Below are positions 1 through 8,312 of a stretch of 64,000 nt of DNA, in pieces. A program made the position numbers and the translations under genes. The DNA is from Chryseobacterium paridis. Its GTDB lineage: Bacteria > Bacteroidota > Bacteroidia > Flavobacteriales > Weeksellaceae. Positions within the stretch are counted from its first letter, which is position 1. The number at the start of each line of letters is the position of its first letter. The notes beneath the pieces are model-generated. The model saw only the letters and a program-made list of their open reading frames with translations, was not told where the DNA came from and searched no databases. The stretch is from assembly GCF_016595215.1 (NCBI RefSeq), contig NZ_JAENHK010000010.1:1721390-1785389 (forward strand), given 5' to 3'.

Positions 1-1
1 G

Positions 2-97
2 CTTTGGAAAAATGGAAATCTTCTTGAAAATGCTCAAAACATAGAACAATTTTCAAGAAGAAATCTTACTCAACAACTAGCAGAAATTTTAGATTAA
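2..97 (+). CDS. C-terminal end of an unidentified gene (partial)
   Basis: An open frame enters from the left edge and stops with TAA at 95-97. It gives 31 residues ending in QQLAEILD, with an SRRNLTQQLAE stretch. The composition (balanced, with an amphipathic C-terminal helix) looks like the tail of a real cytoplasmic enzyme, and glycosyltransferases often end this way, but nothing diagnostic is left. Its stop overlaps by 4 nt the stop of the convergent lipoprotein gene that ends at 94, a common arrangement in compact genomes. The function cannot be assigned from this fragment. Confidence 0.5.
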   Translation, partial: LWKNGNLLENAQNIEQFSRRNLTQQLAEILD

Positions 98-735
98 ATC
101 GTCCACTGGTCATTAACGACTGCTATTAAATAATATTTTCCCTGGAACTCTTCATACACAAAACGAAGCGTTTTCCAGTCCATTTCGCCATATTTTTCTG
201 TTCCTTTGATATAGTTTTCAGTAAAATCGTGTTTTGGATAAATCTCCTGTAGATTATTCAACGAATTCCCCCCCTTCTGAAACTCATTAAAAGAATAGGA
301 TGAAGTTGTATAATCTTTTGAGAAAACCCATTTTGCAAGATAATTCTTGATCGTTTCTTTATACAGATCTCCAGAACCATCCTGAGAACCCCAGGTAAAC
401 TGAGTTTGAGTCTGAACATATTTTTCAAAATCAGCCTTAGAAAAATGCTTATCATCCTTAAGATCTATAAAAGCATACATTGAGAAACGAATCCCTTTCT
501 GAGGGTGAATAAATTCTGAAAATTTTTGATAATCCTTATTTTTTAAAGCTTGTAAGATTTCATCATTCGTTTTCTTTATAACATCCTTTTTCTCAGCTTC
601 AGTCATTTTTGGAGCAGCAATACTATCGGTCTTCGCCTGATTGGTAGAGTCTGTGGTATTTATCGTAGGATTTACTGTATTCTTTTTACAAGCAATAACG
701 CTTAATATCAATATTGAAATGAATAGTTTTTTCAT
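94..735 (-). CDS. putative lipoprotein of unknown function
   Basis: 213 residues starting at ATG 733-735. The N-terminus MKKLFISILILSVIAC followed by KK is a lipoprotein signal peptide with the cleavage cysteine at residue 16, so the protein is probably anchored in a membrane facing the periplasm. A Thr/Ser/Asp-rich linker follows (residues about 18-50), then a soluble globular part with many aromatic residues. I recognise no enzymatic motif. The gene is single, convergent with the truncated gene at the left edge and divergent from ypdA, with 66 bp between the two start codons. Conserved hypothetical lipoproteins of this size are common in Chryseobacterium. The call rests on the signal peptide alone. 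Confidence 0.75.
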   Translation of the reverse strand: MKKLFISILILSVIACKKNTVNPTINTTDSTNQAKTDSIAAPKMTEAEKKDVIKKTNDEILQALKNKDYQKFSEFIHPQKGIRFSMYAFIDLKDDKHFSKADFEKYVQTQTQFTWGSQDGSGDLYKETIKNYLAKWVFSKDYTTSSYSFNEFQKGGNSLNNLQEIYPKHDFTENYIKGTEKYGEMDWKTLRFVYEEFQGKYYLIAVVNDQWTI

Positions 736-789
736 CTTTTTTTAATGTTAATTAAAGAAAATCACCAAAACTAATGCCAGAAAAATAAG

Positions 790-797
790 TAAATTTG
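790..797 (+). promoter_or_regulatory. candidate -7 promoter element upstream of ypdA
   Basis: TAAATTTG matches the Bacteroidota -7 consensus TAnnTTTG and ends only 4 nt before the ypdA ATG at 802. If it is used, the mRNA would be leaderless or nearly so. No clear -33 TTG is visible at the usual 17-23 nt distance, so confidence is limited. Confidence 0.35.
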
Positions 798-801
798 TTA
801 C

Positions 802-1773
802 ATGGAAGTTTTAGATATTCTCATTATCGGTGGTGGACCTATTGGTTTGAATTGTGCACTCGAAGCTCAGAAAAACAATCTATCCTATTTAATTATAGAA
901 AAAGGAACTATCGTTAACTCATTGTATAATTATCCTCTATACATGCGTTTCTTTTCTACTGCCGAGAAATTAGAAATTGCCGAAATACCTTTTATATCAA
1001 CAGCTCCCAAACCTGGAAGACAAGAAGCTTTAGAATATTACCAAGGCATCACCCGTCATAAAAACCTCAACATTCATCTTTATGAAAAGGTTATTAAGAT
1101 CTCAAAAACAAATGGCCTATTTGAAATTGAATCGTCTAAATCAACGTATTATTCCAGAAATGTAGTTATCGCTACAGGGTTCTACGACATTCCGAATATG
1201 ATGAACATTCCCGGAGAAAATTTGCCTAAGGTTAAACATTATTATTCAGAGCCCTATCCATATGCTAAGCAGAAGATTGTAGTGGTTGGTTCAAGTAATT
1301 CAGCCGTAGATGCAGCTCTGGAAACTTATCGAAAGGGGGCTGAAGTAACGATGATCATCCGCCATTCTGAAATATCAAAAAGTGTAAAATATTGGGTCAA
1401 ACCGGATATAGAAAACAGAATTGCTGAAGGCAACATCAAAGCTCATTTTAATTCTGAACTCATTGAAATTAAAGAGCATAGCATTGTATTCAAAGACGAG
1501 AATGGCAACATTAATGAAATTGAAAATGATTTTGTTTTGGCCATGACAGGATACCTTCCCGATTTTGACTTTCTAAGAAACTCTGGAATTGAATTACAGG
1601 GAGATTGTTTAAACCCAGTTTACAACACAGAAACAATGGAAACCAATATTAAAAATCTTTATTTAGCCGGTGTTGTATGTGGTGGAAAAGACACCCGTTT
1701 ATGGTTCATTGAAAACTCCAGAATTCATGCGGATATGATTATTAAGAATATTCTTAAAATGAAATATTTTTAA
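802..1773 (+). CDS. ypdA: YpdA-family bacillithiol disulfide reductase
   Basis: 323 residues, the usual length for YpdA/Bdr. It is a flavin- and NADPH-dependent oxidoreductase expected to reduce oxidised bacillithiol (BSSB) in the cytoplasm. An N-terminal FAD-binding Rossmann motif (IIGGGPIGLNCALEA, residues 8-22) is followed by the family-typical YNYPLYMRFFSTAE segment (residues about 43-56). A second dinucleotide fold comes at VVVGSSNSAVDAALE (about 156-170). The C-terminal YLAGVVCGGKDTRLWFIENS segment is characteristic of the family. There is no CxxC redox pair, which separates YpdA from thioredoxin reductase. The gene stands alone and divergent from a lipoprotein gene; its 3' end is followed by a strong inverted repeat at 1826-1875. 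Bacillithiol use is known in Flavobacteriia; no bshA/B/C gene lies in this window. Confidence 0.85.
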   Translation: MEVLDILIIGGGPIGLNCALEAQKNNLSYLIIEKGTIVNSLYNYPLYMRFFSTAEKLEIAEIPFISTAPKPGRQEALEYYQGITRHKNLNIHLYEKVIKISKTNGLFEIESSKSTYYSRNVVIATGFYDIPNMMNIPGENLPKVKHYYSEPYPYAKQKIVVVGSSNSAVDAALETYRKGAEVTMIIRHSEISKSVKYWVKPDIENRIAEGNIKAHFNSELIEIKEHSIVFKDENGNINEIENDFVLAMTGYLPDFDFLRNSGIELQGDCLNPVYNTETMETNIKNLYLAGVVCGGKDTRLWFIENSRIHADMIIKNILKMKYF

Positions 1774-1825
1774 TCAGACATTAAGAACATTTTATAGTCT
1801 CTACTATTTATATCTCAACTTTATT

Positions 1826-1875
1826 ATTCTGTAGGAATCCAAACTTTATATTAACTGTTTAGATTCCTACGGAAT
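1826..1875. repeat. long inverted repeat (REP-like or bidirectional terminator)
   Basis: Arms 1826-1839 and 1862-1875 are complementary over 14 nt (one G-T pair). After one mismatch the stem continues with AAAC (1841-1844) and GTTT (1857-1860), leaving a 12-nt loop. It lies between the convergent ypdA and TonB receptor genes, so it may terminate both. The arm AGATTCCTACGGAATGAC resembles interspersed repeats I associate from memory with Chryseobacterium intergenic regions; copy number cannot be tested in this window. Confidence 0.6.
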
Positions 1876-1954
1876 GACAATAGTACTATAAGCTCCATTC
1901 CAGCACAAATTCAAAAAAGCTAATTAAATTCTAATATTATCAGAGTTAAAAAGA

Positions 1955-3985
1955 TCAAAAATCAGCTTTTACCCCCAAAACAAAATTTCTTTTTGCAGCA
2001 GGATTATAAAAACGGTTACCAAAAGCATTGATATCAAATCCTAAAATATAATCTGTATTGTAGAGATTTTGAATCTGAAGATATAAATTCAGTTGAGCCT
2101 TATCAAATTGAAGCGGAAATCTAAATTGAATATTTCCCACAATATTAGATTCTGACCAAGTGGAATTAGCATCATTTAAAGGAATCTTCGACGTGTAAAA
2201 ATGGGAATAGTCTATCGAGAGCTTTTTAAGAACAATGAAATTGAACAGACTATTTATTGTAGTTGAAGGAACCCCTGTTACATTATTTCCTGAAAAATCA
2301 TTATTCCCCTGAGTATAATTATCAAATCTAAACCGATAAAAGCTTCCTGAAAATCTAAATTTAAAGTTATTAAATACCGTATTCGCAAGGTTAAAGTTCC
2401 TGGATTCCAGCAAGACTTCAACTCCTTTTTGAACCGTACTTCCCTGATTAACAAAATACTCCTGCCCTTTTTCATTTTGTCTTCTTACTATTGCATCTTT
2501 CATGCGGAAATCAAAATAGCTTCCCTCCAAAAATAGAATACCACCAACCTCTTTACGAATACCTATTTCTTTATTCCAGCCATACTCCGGAACAAGATTC
2601 TGATTAAATTCCTGATTGGAAGAACGTATTTCTTCATTGGTGGGTGCTGAATTTCCTTTCCCTATTTTCGCTCTTATAGAAAATCCCTTTTCAAAAAGAT
2701 AAGTTAATCCAACATTTGGAAGCCATTGATTTTTAAAATGCACCTTCTCATTTTCATTTCCGGGAAAAAGTCTTTCCCACCGGTATGAATTTGAATTTAA
2801 ACTTATTGAAATATCTGTGAATAGCTTTTCATTAAAATTTAGTTTTTGTGATAAAAAATAAAATCCAGAGGTATTTTTAAGATCATCAAAATTCTGAGGA
2901 TTTCCTTTTGCTCCTTTACTATTATCATAATTTTTAACTACAATAGAATTAATACCACCTTCAAACCCGAATCGCCATTCAGCGGTAACCCGGTCCCACT
3001 GATCTTCATAATTAATATGAGTTCTCAATGCAAAATTCCGTTCAAATCTATTTTCATAGTTGGTGATAAAAGGATTTTCAAAATCCACATACGATCCCTG
3101 CAGCATTACAAAATGAGAAAATTTAGGGCTGAGACTGATCTGATGAGAGATTCCAGCTAATATCATTTTGTTTCGTATACCAGCATTTTGTTCTTCTGCC
3201 CCTGGAAGAGCAGATGTAGCAGGTCTTGCCTGCTTTCTATCCGCTTGCATCTGTTCCAAGGTAAGCCCTCCTGGTGTTTGGTAATCAAGATCAGAAAATA
3301 GAAGCATGGCATTTACAGATGCTTTGTGAGTATATTGAAAATGATCTTTCAAAAAAATCTGTTTCCTTTCAACAGCTGATTGCTTTCGATAAGAATCAGT
3401 TCTGTAATAATTTTGAAAAACCTCAAAAAAATGTTTCCCCACATTTCTTGACAGATCAAAACTTTGATTAAAAGTTCCATAACTTCCAATAGAAAGATGA
3501 GCTGAAGTATTTTCTGAAGATCTGGTCTGAAGAAGAAGTGTTCCTCCGGTGACAGCGCCGTAATCTCCACTTTCCGGTCCTTTATATATTTCCATTCGAT
3601 CTATAAGTTCAGGAGAAATAAGATTTAAGTAGGTATTTCCTGATGCATCGGAAAGTATAAAATCATCCAGATATACTTTTATATTGCGAACGCCAAATGG
3701 TGACCTCAAAGTACTTCCACGAACAGAAATTCTATAACTTCCCGGGGAACGTTCTTCCATTCGTGCTCCTGCAATCTGATTGATAGATTCAAGCATTCGT
3801 TCTGGTGTATTCTGATTCAAAAGGCCTTGAGAAACAACAGAAACAGATTTTGTAGAATGAATATAAGAGGTTGGTTTTCTATAAGCATCTATTTTCACTT
3901 CCGAGATCAGTTCGGCGGAATCTCTTTTTTGAGAAGAGAAAAATGAACAGCAAATGATAAAGAGTAGAAAACAGATCCTCACCAT
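1955..3985 (-). CDS. TonB-dependent outer membrane receptor
   Basis: 676 residues with an N-terminal signal peptide (residues about 1-19, ending in SSQK). A plug domain follows: VSVVSQGLLNQNTPERMLE at about 47-65, then a plug core with RISVRGSTLRSPFGVRNIKV and the IDRMEIYKGPESGDYGAVTG segment. The remainder is a 22-strand-type beta barrel that ends in Phe (GVKADF), as outer membrane proteins do. It imports a ligand, probably an iron chelate, through TonB energy. There is no carboxypeptidase-like domain, so it is not of the SusC type. It lies 23 nt downstream of an MFS transporter on the same strand, which suggests a two-gene transport operon, possibly for a siderophore. The substrate is inferred from context only. 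Confidence 0.85.
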   Translation of the reverse strand: MVRICFLLFIICCSFFSSQKRDSAELISEVKIDAYRKPTSYIHSTKSVSVVSQGLLNQNTPERMLESINQIAGARMEERSPGSYRISVRGSTLRSPFGVRNIKVYLDDFILSDASGNTYLNLISPELIDRMEIYKGPESGDYGAVTGGTLLLQTRSSENTSAHLSIGSYGTFNQSFDLSRNVGKHFFEVFQNYYRTDSYRKQSAVERKQIFLKDHFQYTHKASVNAMLLFSDLDYQTPGGLTLEQMQADRKQARPATSALPGAEEQNAGIRNKMILAGISHQISLSPKFSHFVMLQGSYVDFENPFITNYENRFERNFALRTHINYEDQWDRVTAEWRFGFEGGINSIVVKNYDNSKGAKGNPQNFDDLKNTSGFYFLSQKLNFNEKLFTDISISLNSNSYRWERLFPGNENEKVHFKNQWLPNVGLTYLFEKGFSIRAKIGKGNSAPTNEEIRSSNQEFNQNLVPEYGWNKEIGIRKEVGGILFLEGSYFDFRMKDAIVRRQNEKGQEYFVNQGSTVQKGVEVLLESRNFNLANTVFNNFKFRFSGSFYRFRFDNYTQGNNDFSGNNVTGVPSTTINSLFNFIVLKKLSIDYSHFYTSKIPLNDANSTWSESNIVGNIQFRFPLQFDKAQLNLYLQIQNLYNTDYILGFDINAFGNRFYNPAAKRNFVLGVKADF

Positions 3986-4008
3986 TTAACAAAACTAATA
4001 AATGATTT

Positions 4009-5244
4009 TTAAAGTACTTCCTCTTTTGAAACTTTATTACCTAACATCCATGGAACAATAAAATAAAAAGCAACAGCAATTAGAATAGCAAAAATCCCGG
4101 TTCCTAACCACAAAGCGGTAAATCCAAATTTTTCAGCGATTAAAGTCCCTACGTATGGCGTCACAATAAAAGCAATAGAAAAAGAGATTCCATTTAATCC
4201 CATATAAGAACCCTTATTGTGAGCTCCCGATCGGAGAGCGGTAATCGTAGACATAAAAGGCAATGTCCATATCTCACCAACACAAAGTATCGTCATTGAA
4301 ATAATCAACGTAATAAGCGTGTAATCAAATGCCATCATTGCATATGCCAGACCACAAAGGAAAGTCCCCAAAAGCATAGTAATTCCCAATGTAAAATACT
4401 TTTCTGCAATCTGAACAAAGGCCATTTCAAGCAATACGATCAAAAATCCACTATATCCTAATAAATATCCGATATGTTCCTGGCTAAGATGTGCTGTATC
4501 TTTATAGAAGATTGTCAGTGTGCTGAAGAGTTGGAAAAAACAAATTGCAAACAACATACAAAAGAAGCAGTATAGTAGAAACTTGCCATCCCGATAAGGT
4601 GATCCTTCTTTAGTATCAACAGCGGTATCTTTTACCTTTTTAGCTTTTGTAATGGCTAATTGATTTCTCTTTTTAAAAAACACTATGTAAGTGATCCCTG
4701 CTATTAATGCAGCCAAAGCATTACTATAAAACAGAAATTCATAAGAAATAGCCGATAAAATCCCTCCCAAAGCAGGTCCGATGGAAAAGCCTAAATTCAC
4801 TGCCATTCTGTTTAATGAAAATGCTCTTGTAATATTTTCCGGTCTTGCATACTTAGTAATTGCTACAGAGTTGGCAGGACGGAATGTTTCACTTACAACA
4901 CTCTGTGCTAGAATAATCCCAGCCAGTCCCACTTCTGTGGTGAAAAGCGGAATCATGCAAAACAAAGGAACACTTAAAAGCAAACTCAAGCTTTGTACTT
5001 TATACTCCCCTATCTTATCCGTAATTAGTCCTCCTAACCAAGATCCCAATACAGAACCTATCCCGAAAAAGCTCAATACAACTCCAGAATTTTCAATACT
5101 GAAATGTAAATGAGCAGTCATGTATACTCCCAAAAATGGAAGTACCATCGATCCGGCACGATTGATGAGCATCACCAATGCCAGCATCCAGCTTTCCTGA
5201 GAAAGTCCTTTAAAAGAACTTGTGTAGATCTTAATTAATTTCAC
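4009..5244 (-). CDS. MFS transporter (drug/siderophore exporter type)
   Basis: 411 residues and about 12 hydrophobic helices. The loop GGLITDKIGEYKVQSLS (about residues 71-87) is the MFS motif between helices 2 and 3, and GPALGGILSAI (about 156-166) is a typical helix-5 motif. An internal hydrophilic linker rich in Lys (about residues 190-215) separates the two halves. The start codon is GTG (5242-5244) before KLIKIYTSSF; no better ATG lies upstream. The stop is 23 nt before the TonB receptor start, so both are probably co-transcribed. MFS exporters paired with a TonB receptor often export and re-import a siderophore, but no biosynthesis genes are present here. Multidrug efflux is the alternative. 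Confidence 0.8.
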   Translation of the reverse strand: MKLIKIYTSSFKGLSQESWMLALVMLINRAGSMVLPFLGVYMTAHLHFSIENSGVVLSFFGIGSVLGSWLGGLITDKIGEYKVQSLSLLLSVPLFCMIPLFTTEVGLAGIILAQSVVSETFRPANSVAITKYARPENITRAFSLNRMAVNLGFSIGPALGGILSAISYEFLFYSNALAALIAGITYIVFFKKRNQLAITKAKKVKDTAVDTKEGSPYRDGKFLLYCFFCMLFAICFFQLFSTLTIFYKDTAHLSQEHIGYLLGYSGFLIVLLEMAFVQIAEKYFTLGITMLLGTFLCGLAYAMMAFDYTLITLIISMTILCVGEIWTLPFMSTITALRSGAHNKGSYMGLNGISFSIAFIVTPYVGTLIAEKFGFTALWLGTGIFAILIAVAFYFIVPWMLGNKVSKEEVL

Positions 5245-5522
5245 GGGAGTTAAATTCTTTGGGGAAATTTCGAAGAGACAAAATTAGGGAAATAAACTCA
5301 GAGGGATGCAGTTAAATCTCTTTTCTTTGAAAAATAAATAGCGGCAAAGCATTCAAAAGACAAGGATATTTTTCTGATCAATTCTTTAGCGCCTTCATAT
5401 AATTCGTAAATTGCCAATACGCAATGTTGATTATTCACATATCTTTAAGGGTATAATTTTTGAAAAAAGAAAAGTGTTTTGTTCAATTCTAATTCCTATT
5501 GACATAAATAGTACCAGATCTT

Positions 5523-6419
5523 ATGAATTTTAAAAATATAACAGTAGCAGGCAGTGGTGTTCTTGGATTTCAAATTGCCTTTCAAACGGCCTTTCATGGG
5601 TTCAACGTAACCGTCTACGATATCAATGAGGATGCGTTAGAGAAAGCTAAAGAAAAATTTAAAATACTTAGCGAAGCATTTAAACAAGATATGAATGCAA
5701 CTAAGAAGCAACTCGATGCCACTTCTAAAAATTTAAAATATACATCTGATCTCGCAGCAGCTCTAAAAGGTGCCGATCTACTGATCGAAGCGGTTCCTGA
5801 AAATCTTAAGATCAAAATAGATTTCTATAAGAAATTAGCCAAAGTTGCTCCCAAAAAGACCATATTTGCGACCAATTCTTCTTCATTGCTCCCCAGTAAA
5901 TTAGCTAAAGTAACAGGAAGACCCGAAAAATTTATTGCTTTGCACTTCGCTAATGAAATATGGAAACATAATACCGGAGAAGTGATGAGACACCCAAAGA
6001 CCTCAAACAGGGTTTTTGATGATGTTATGGATTTTGCTAATGCAATTGGAATGGTTGCCCTGCCAATTTACAAAGAACAGCCCGGGTATATTGTTAATTC
6101 ATTACTGATGCCTTTATTAGGCTCTGCCCTGGAATTATGGGTAAATGATATCTCAGATATAGAAACCATCGACAAAACATGGATGGTAGCAACAGGAGCA
6201 CCAATGGGACCGTTTGGAATTTTAGATGTCGTAGGAATTACCACAGTATATAATATTAATAAAATAGCAGCAGACTCATCAAAAAGCCCAGATAAGATCA
6301 AGGTATCTGAAAGACTGAAAAAGGATTATATCGACAAAGGAAAGTTAGGTATTTCCACTGGTAAAGGATTTTATACCTATCCTGATCCGGATTATAAGAA
6401 AAAAGGATTTTTAAAATAA
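5523..6419 (+). CDS. 3-hydroxyacyl-CoA dehydrogenase
   Basis: 298 residues, the length of single-domain short 3-hydroxyacyl-CoA dehydrogenases (PaaH/HbdA type). It oxidises 3-hydroxyacyl-CoA to 3-ketoacyl-CoA with NAD. The N-terminal NAD-binding loop is VAGSGVLGFQIAFQ (about residues 8-21), with an Asp at the end of strand 2 (VYDIN). ATNSSSLLPSKLAK and the catalytic His in ALHFANEIWKHN follow the family pattern. The C-terminal helical domain carries the conserved GPFGILDVVG segment. The stand-alone gene has 278 bp upstream without another gene. It ends just before a bidirectional hairpin terminator shared with glnS. The role, fatty-acid or butanoyl/phenylacetate degradation, is not settled by neighbours. 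Confidence 0.85.
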   Translation: MNFKNITVAGSGVLGFQIAFQTAFHGFNVTVYDINEDALEKAKEKFKILSEAFKQDMNATKKQLDATSKNLKYTSDLAAALKGADLLIEAVPENLKIKIDFYKKLAKVAPKKTIFATNSSSLLPSKLAKVTGRPEKFIALHFANEIWKHNTGEVMRHPKTSNRVFDDVMDFANAIGMVALPIYKEQPGYIVNSLLMPLLGSALELWVNDISDIETIDKTWMVATGAPMGPFGILDVVGITTVYNINKIAADSSKSPDKIKVSERLKKDYIDKGKLGISTGKGFYTYPDPDYKKKGFLK

Positions 6420-6428
6420 TAACACAAA

Positions 6429-6456
6429 AAAAACAGGACTCATAAGTCCTGTTTTT
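6429..6456. terminator. bidirectional rho-independent terminator
   Basis: A perfect 12-bp stem (6429-6440 with 6445-6456, core CAGGACT/AGTCCTG) around a CATA loop, flanked by A- and T-runs. It lies between the convergent 3-hydroxyacyl-CoA dehydrogenase and glnS genes and fits both. Confidence 0.9.
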
Positions 6457-6475
6457 ATTTTATATGGTAAATAAA

Positions 6476-8149
6476 TTACTCTGGTTTATAAGAGTCTTTT
6501 AATGTCACCGTACGATTGAACACTAAATTGGATTCTGTAGAATCTTTATCTTTTGTAAAGTATCCTATTCTCTGGAATTGAAGTGGCTCTCCCACTGCGA
6601 CATCTTTCAAGCTTGGCTCAGCAAAACCTTGAATGGTAGATACTGATTCAGGATTTACAAAGTCAAGGAAATCTACATCTTTTTCTGCATCAGGTTGCTC
6701 TACCGTAAATAACTGATCATAGATCCTTACTTCTACCGGAATAGCATGAGTTGCAGATACCCAATGTAAAGTACCTTTTACTTTTCTTAAACTTTCTTCA
6801 GTTCCACTTCCGGACTTACTCTTTTCATCATAAGTAGCGTAGATCGTTGTAATTTCTCCATTCTCATCTTTCTCTACTCTTTCAGCTTTGATGATATAAG
6901 CAGATTTTAAACGAACCTCTCCTCCAAGTTTCAATCTGAAGAACTTATTATTAGCCTCTTCTTTAAAGTCTTCACGCTCGATATACAATTCTCTCGAAAA
7001 AGGAACTTCTCTTGTTCCCGCATTCTCTTGTTCCGGATTATTTTCAGTCTCTAACCATTCTTCCTTGCCTTCAGGATAGTTTTCGATCACTAATTTTACA
7101 GGATCTACAACAGCCATGACACGTTTAGCAACTTTATTCAAATCCTCACGAACACAGAAATCCAGTAATTGAATTTCAATAAGGTTTTCTCTTTTTGCAA
7201 CTCCTACTTTATCAATAAAATTTCTGATAGATGTTGGGGTATATCCTTTTCTACGCATTCCTGAAATAGTAGGCATTCTGGGATCATCCCATCCTGTCAC
7301 CACATTTTCAGCAACCAATCTTTGTAGCTTTCTTTTAGAAGTAATCATATAAGTAACATTCATCCTTGCAAATTCCCTTTGCTTAGGTGCTACTTTAGGT
7401 TCTTCATATACCTGATCCAGATACCAGTTATACAGTGGTCTGTGATTCTCAAATTCCAAAGAACATAATGAATGTGAAACCTGCTCCAGATAATCAGATT
7501 CTCCATGAGCCCAATCATACATCGGATAGATTTTCCAATCCGTTCCGGTTCTATGGTGAGGTCTTTTCAGGATTCTGTACATGACAGGATCACGCATATT
7601 CATATTAGGAGAAATCATATCAATTTTAGCACGAAGAGACATCGTACCTTCTTCAAATTCTCCATTTTTCATTCTCTCGAATAAATCCAAAGATTCTTCA
7701 ACGGGTCTGTTTCTGAACGGAGATTCTACTCCTGGTTCTGTTGGATTCTTTCTTTGTTCTGTAATTACTTCGGAAGGTTGTTCATCTACATATGCTTTTC
7801 CTTCTTTAATTAATCTTACAGCCCAATCATAAAGCTGCTGGAAGTAGTCAGATGCATACAATTCTTTATCCCATTTGAAACCTAACCATTCAACATCCTG
7901 TTTGATGGAATCCACAAACTCCTGTTCTTCTTTTTCAGGGTTTGTATCGTCGAAACGAAGGTTTACGGGAGCATTGTACTTTTCTCCCAATCCAAAGTTG
8001 ATACATATAGCTTTTGTATGTCCTACATGCAGGTATCCATTGGGTTCAGGGGGAAAACGGAAACGGATTTGATCTCTGTTCAAACCGTTTGCCAAATCAT
8101 CTTCTATAATTTGTTCAATAAAATTGAGCGATTTTTTTTCTTCTTCCAT
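6476..8149 (-). CDS. glnS: glutaminyl-tRNA synthetase
   Basis: About 557 residues from ATG 8147-8149 (MEEEKKSLNFIEQ), the usual GlnRS length. The open frame extends 15 codons further upstream, but that extension crosses the palindrome at 8167-8191 and looks non-coding. Class I signatures are present: the HIGH-like motif in GYLHVGHTKA preceded by FPPEPNG, and the KMSKS equivalent in TYMITSKRKLQRL. The C-terminal half holds the GlnRS-type beta-barrel anticodon-binding domain (PVEVRIYDQLFT, QFQRIGYFTKD). The enzyme charges tRNA-Gln directly in the cytoplasm. The gene is single; a putative -7 element and a 25-nt dyad lie just upstream. Confidence 0.95.
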   Translation of the reverse strand: MEEEKKSLNFIEQIIEDDLANGLNRDQIRFRFPPEPNGYLHVGHTKAICINFGLGEKYNAPVNLRFDDTNPEKEEQEFVDSIKQDVEWLGFKWDKELYASDYFQQLYDWAVRLIKEGKAYVDEQPSEVITEQRKNPTEPGVESPFRNRPVEESLDLFERMKNGEFEEGTMSLRAKIDMISPNMNMRDPVMYRILKRPHHRTGTDWKIYPMYDWAHGESDYLEQVSHSLCSLEFENHRPLYNWYLDQVYEEPKVAPKQREFARMNVTYMITSKRKLQRLVAENVVTGWDDPRMPTISGMRRKGYTPTSIRNFIDKVGVAKRENLIEIQLLDFCVREDLNKVAKRVMAVVDPVKLVIENYPEGKEEWLETENNPEQENAGTREVPFSRELYIEREDFKEEANNKFFRLKLGGEVRLKSAYIIKAERVEKDENGEITTIYATYDEKSKSGSGTEESLRKVKGTLHWVSATHAIPVEVRIYDQLFTVEQPDAEKDVDFLDFVNPESVSTIQGFAEPSLKDVAVGEPLQFQRIGYFTKDKDSTESNLVFNRTVTLKDSYKPE

Positions 8150-8166
8150 TAAAATTAACTTTATAA

Positions 8167-8203
8167 AAGTTCGTGAACAGTTCACGAACTTCATGCAAAT
8201 TTA
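8167..8203 (-). promoter_or_regulatory. glnS promoter element plus 12-1-12 palindrome
   Basis: On the minus strand TAAATTTG (8196-8203) matches the -7 consensus TAnnTTTG, placing a start site near 8190. Directly downstream is a perfect inverted repeat: AAGTTCGTGAAC (8167-8178), one A, then GTTCACGAACTT (8180-8191). It would therefore be an operator at +1 or a hairpin at the very 5' end of the glnS mRNA (10-bp stem, ACAGT loop). No clear -33 TTG was found. Confidence 0.5.
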
Positions 8204-8312
8204 GCGAAAATTTAGGGTTTATGAAAGTGCTGATTCAAAAGCATTTTAACTTATAATCCAATATTTTTTCCGAAATTTATATAATCAAAAAACCATCACA
8301 AAATCATTCACT

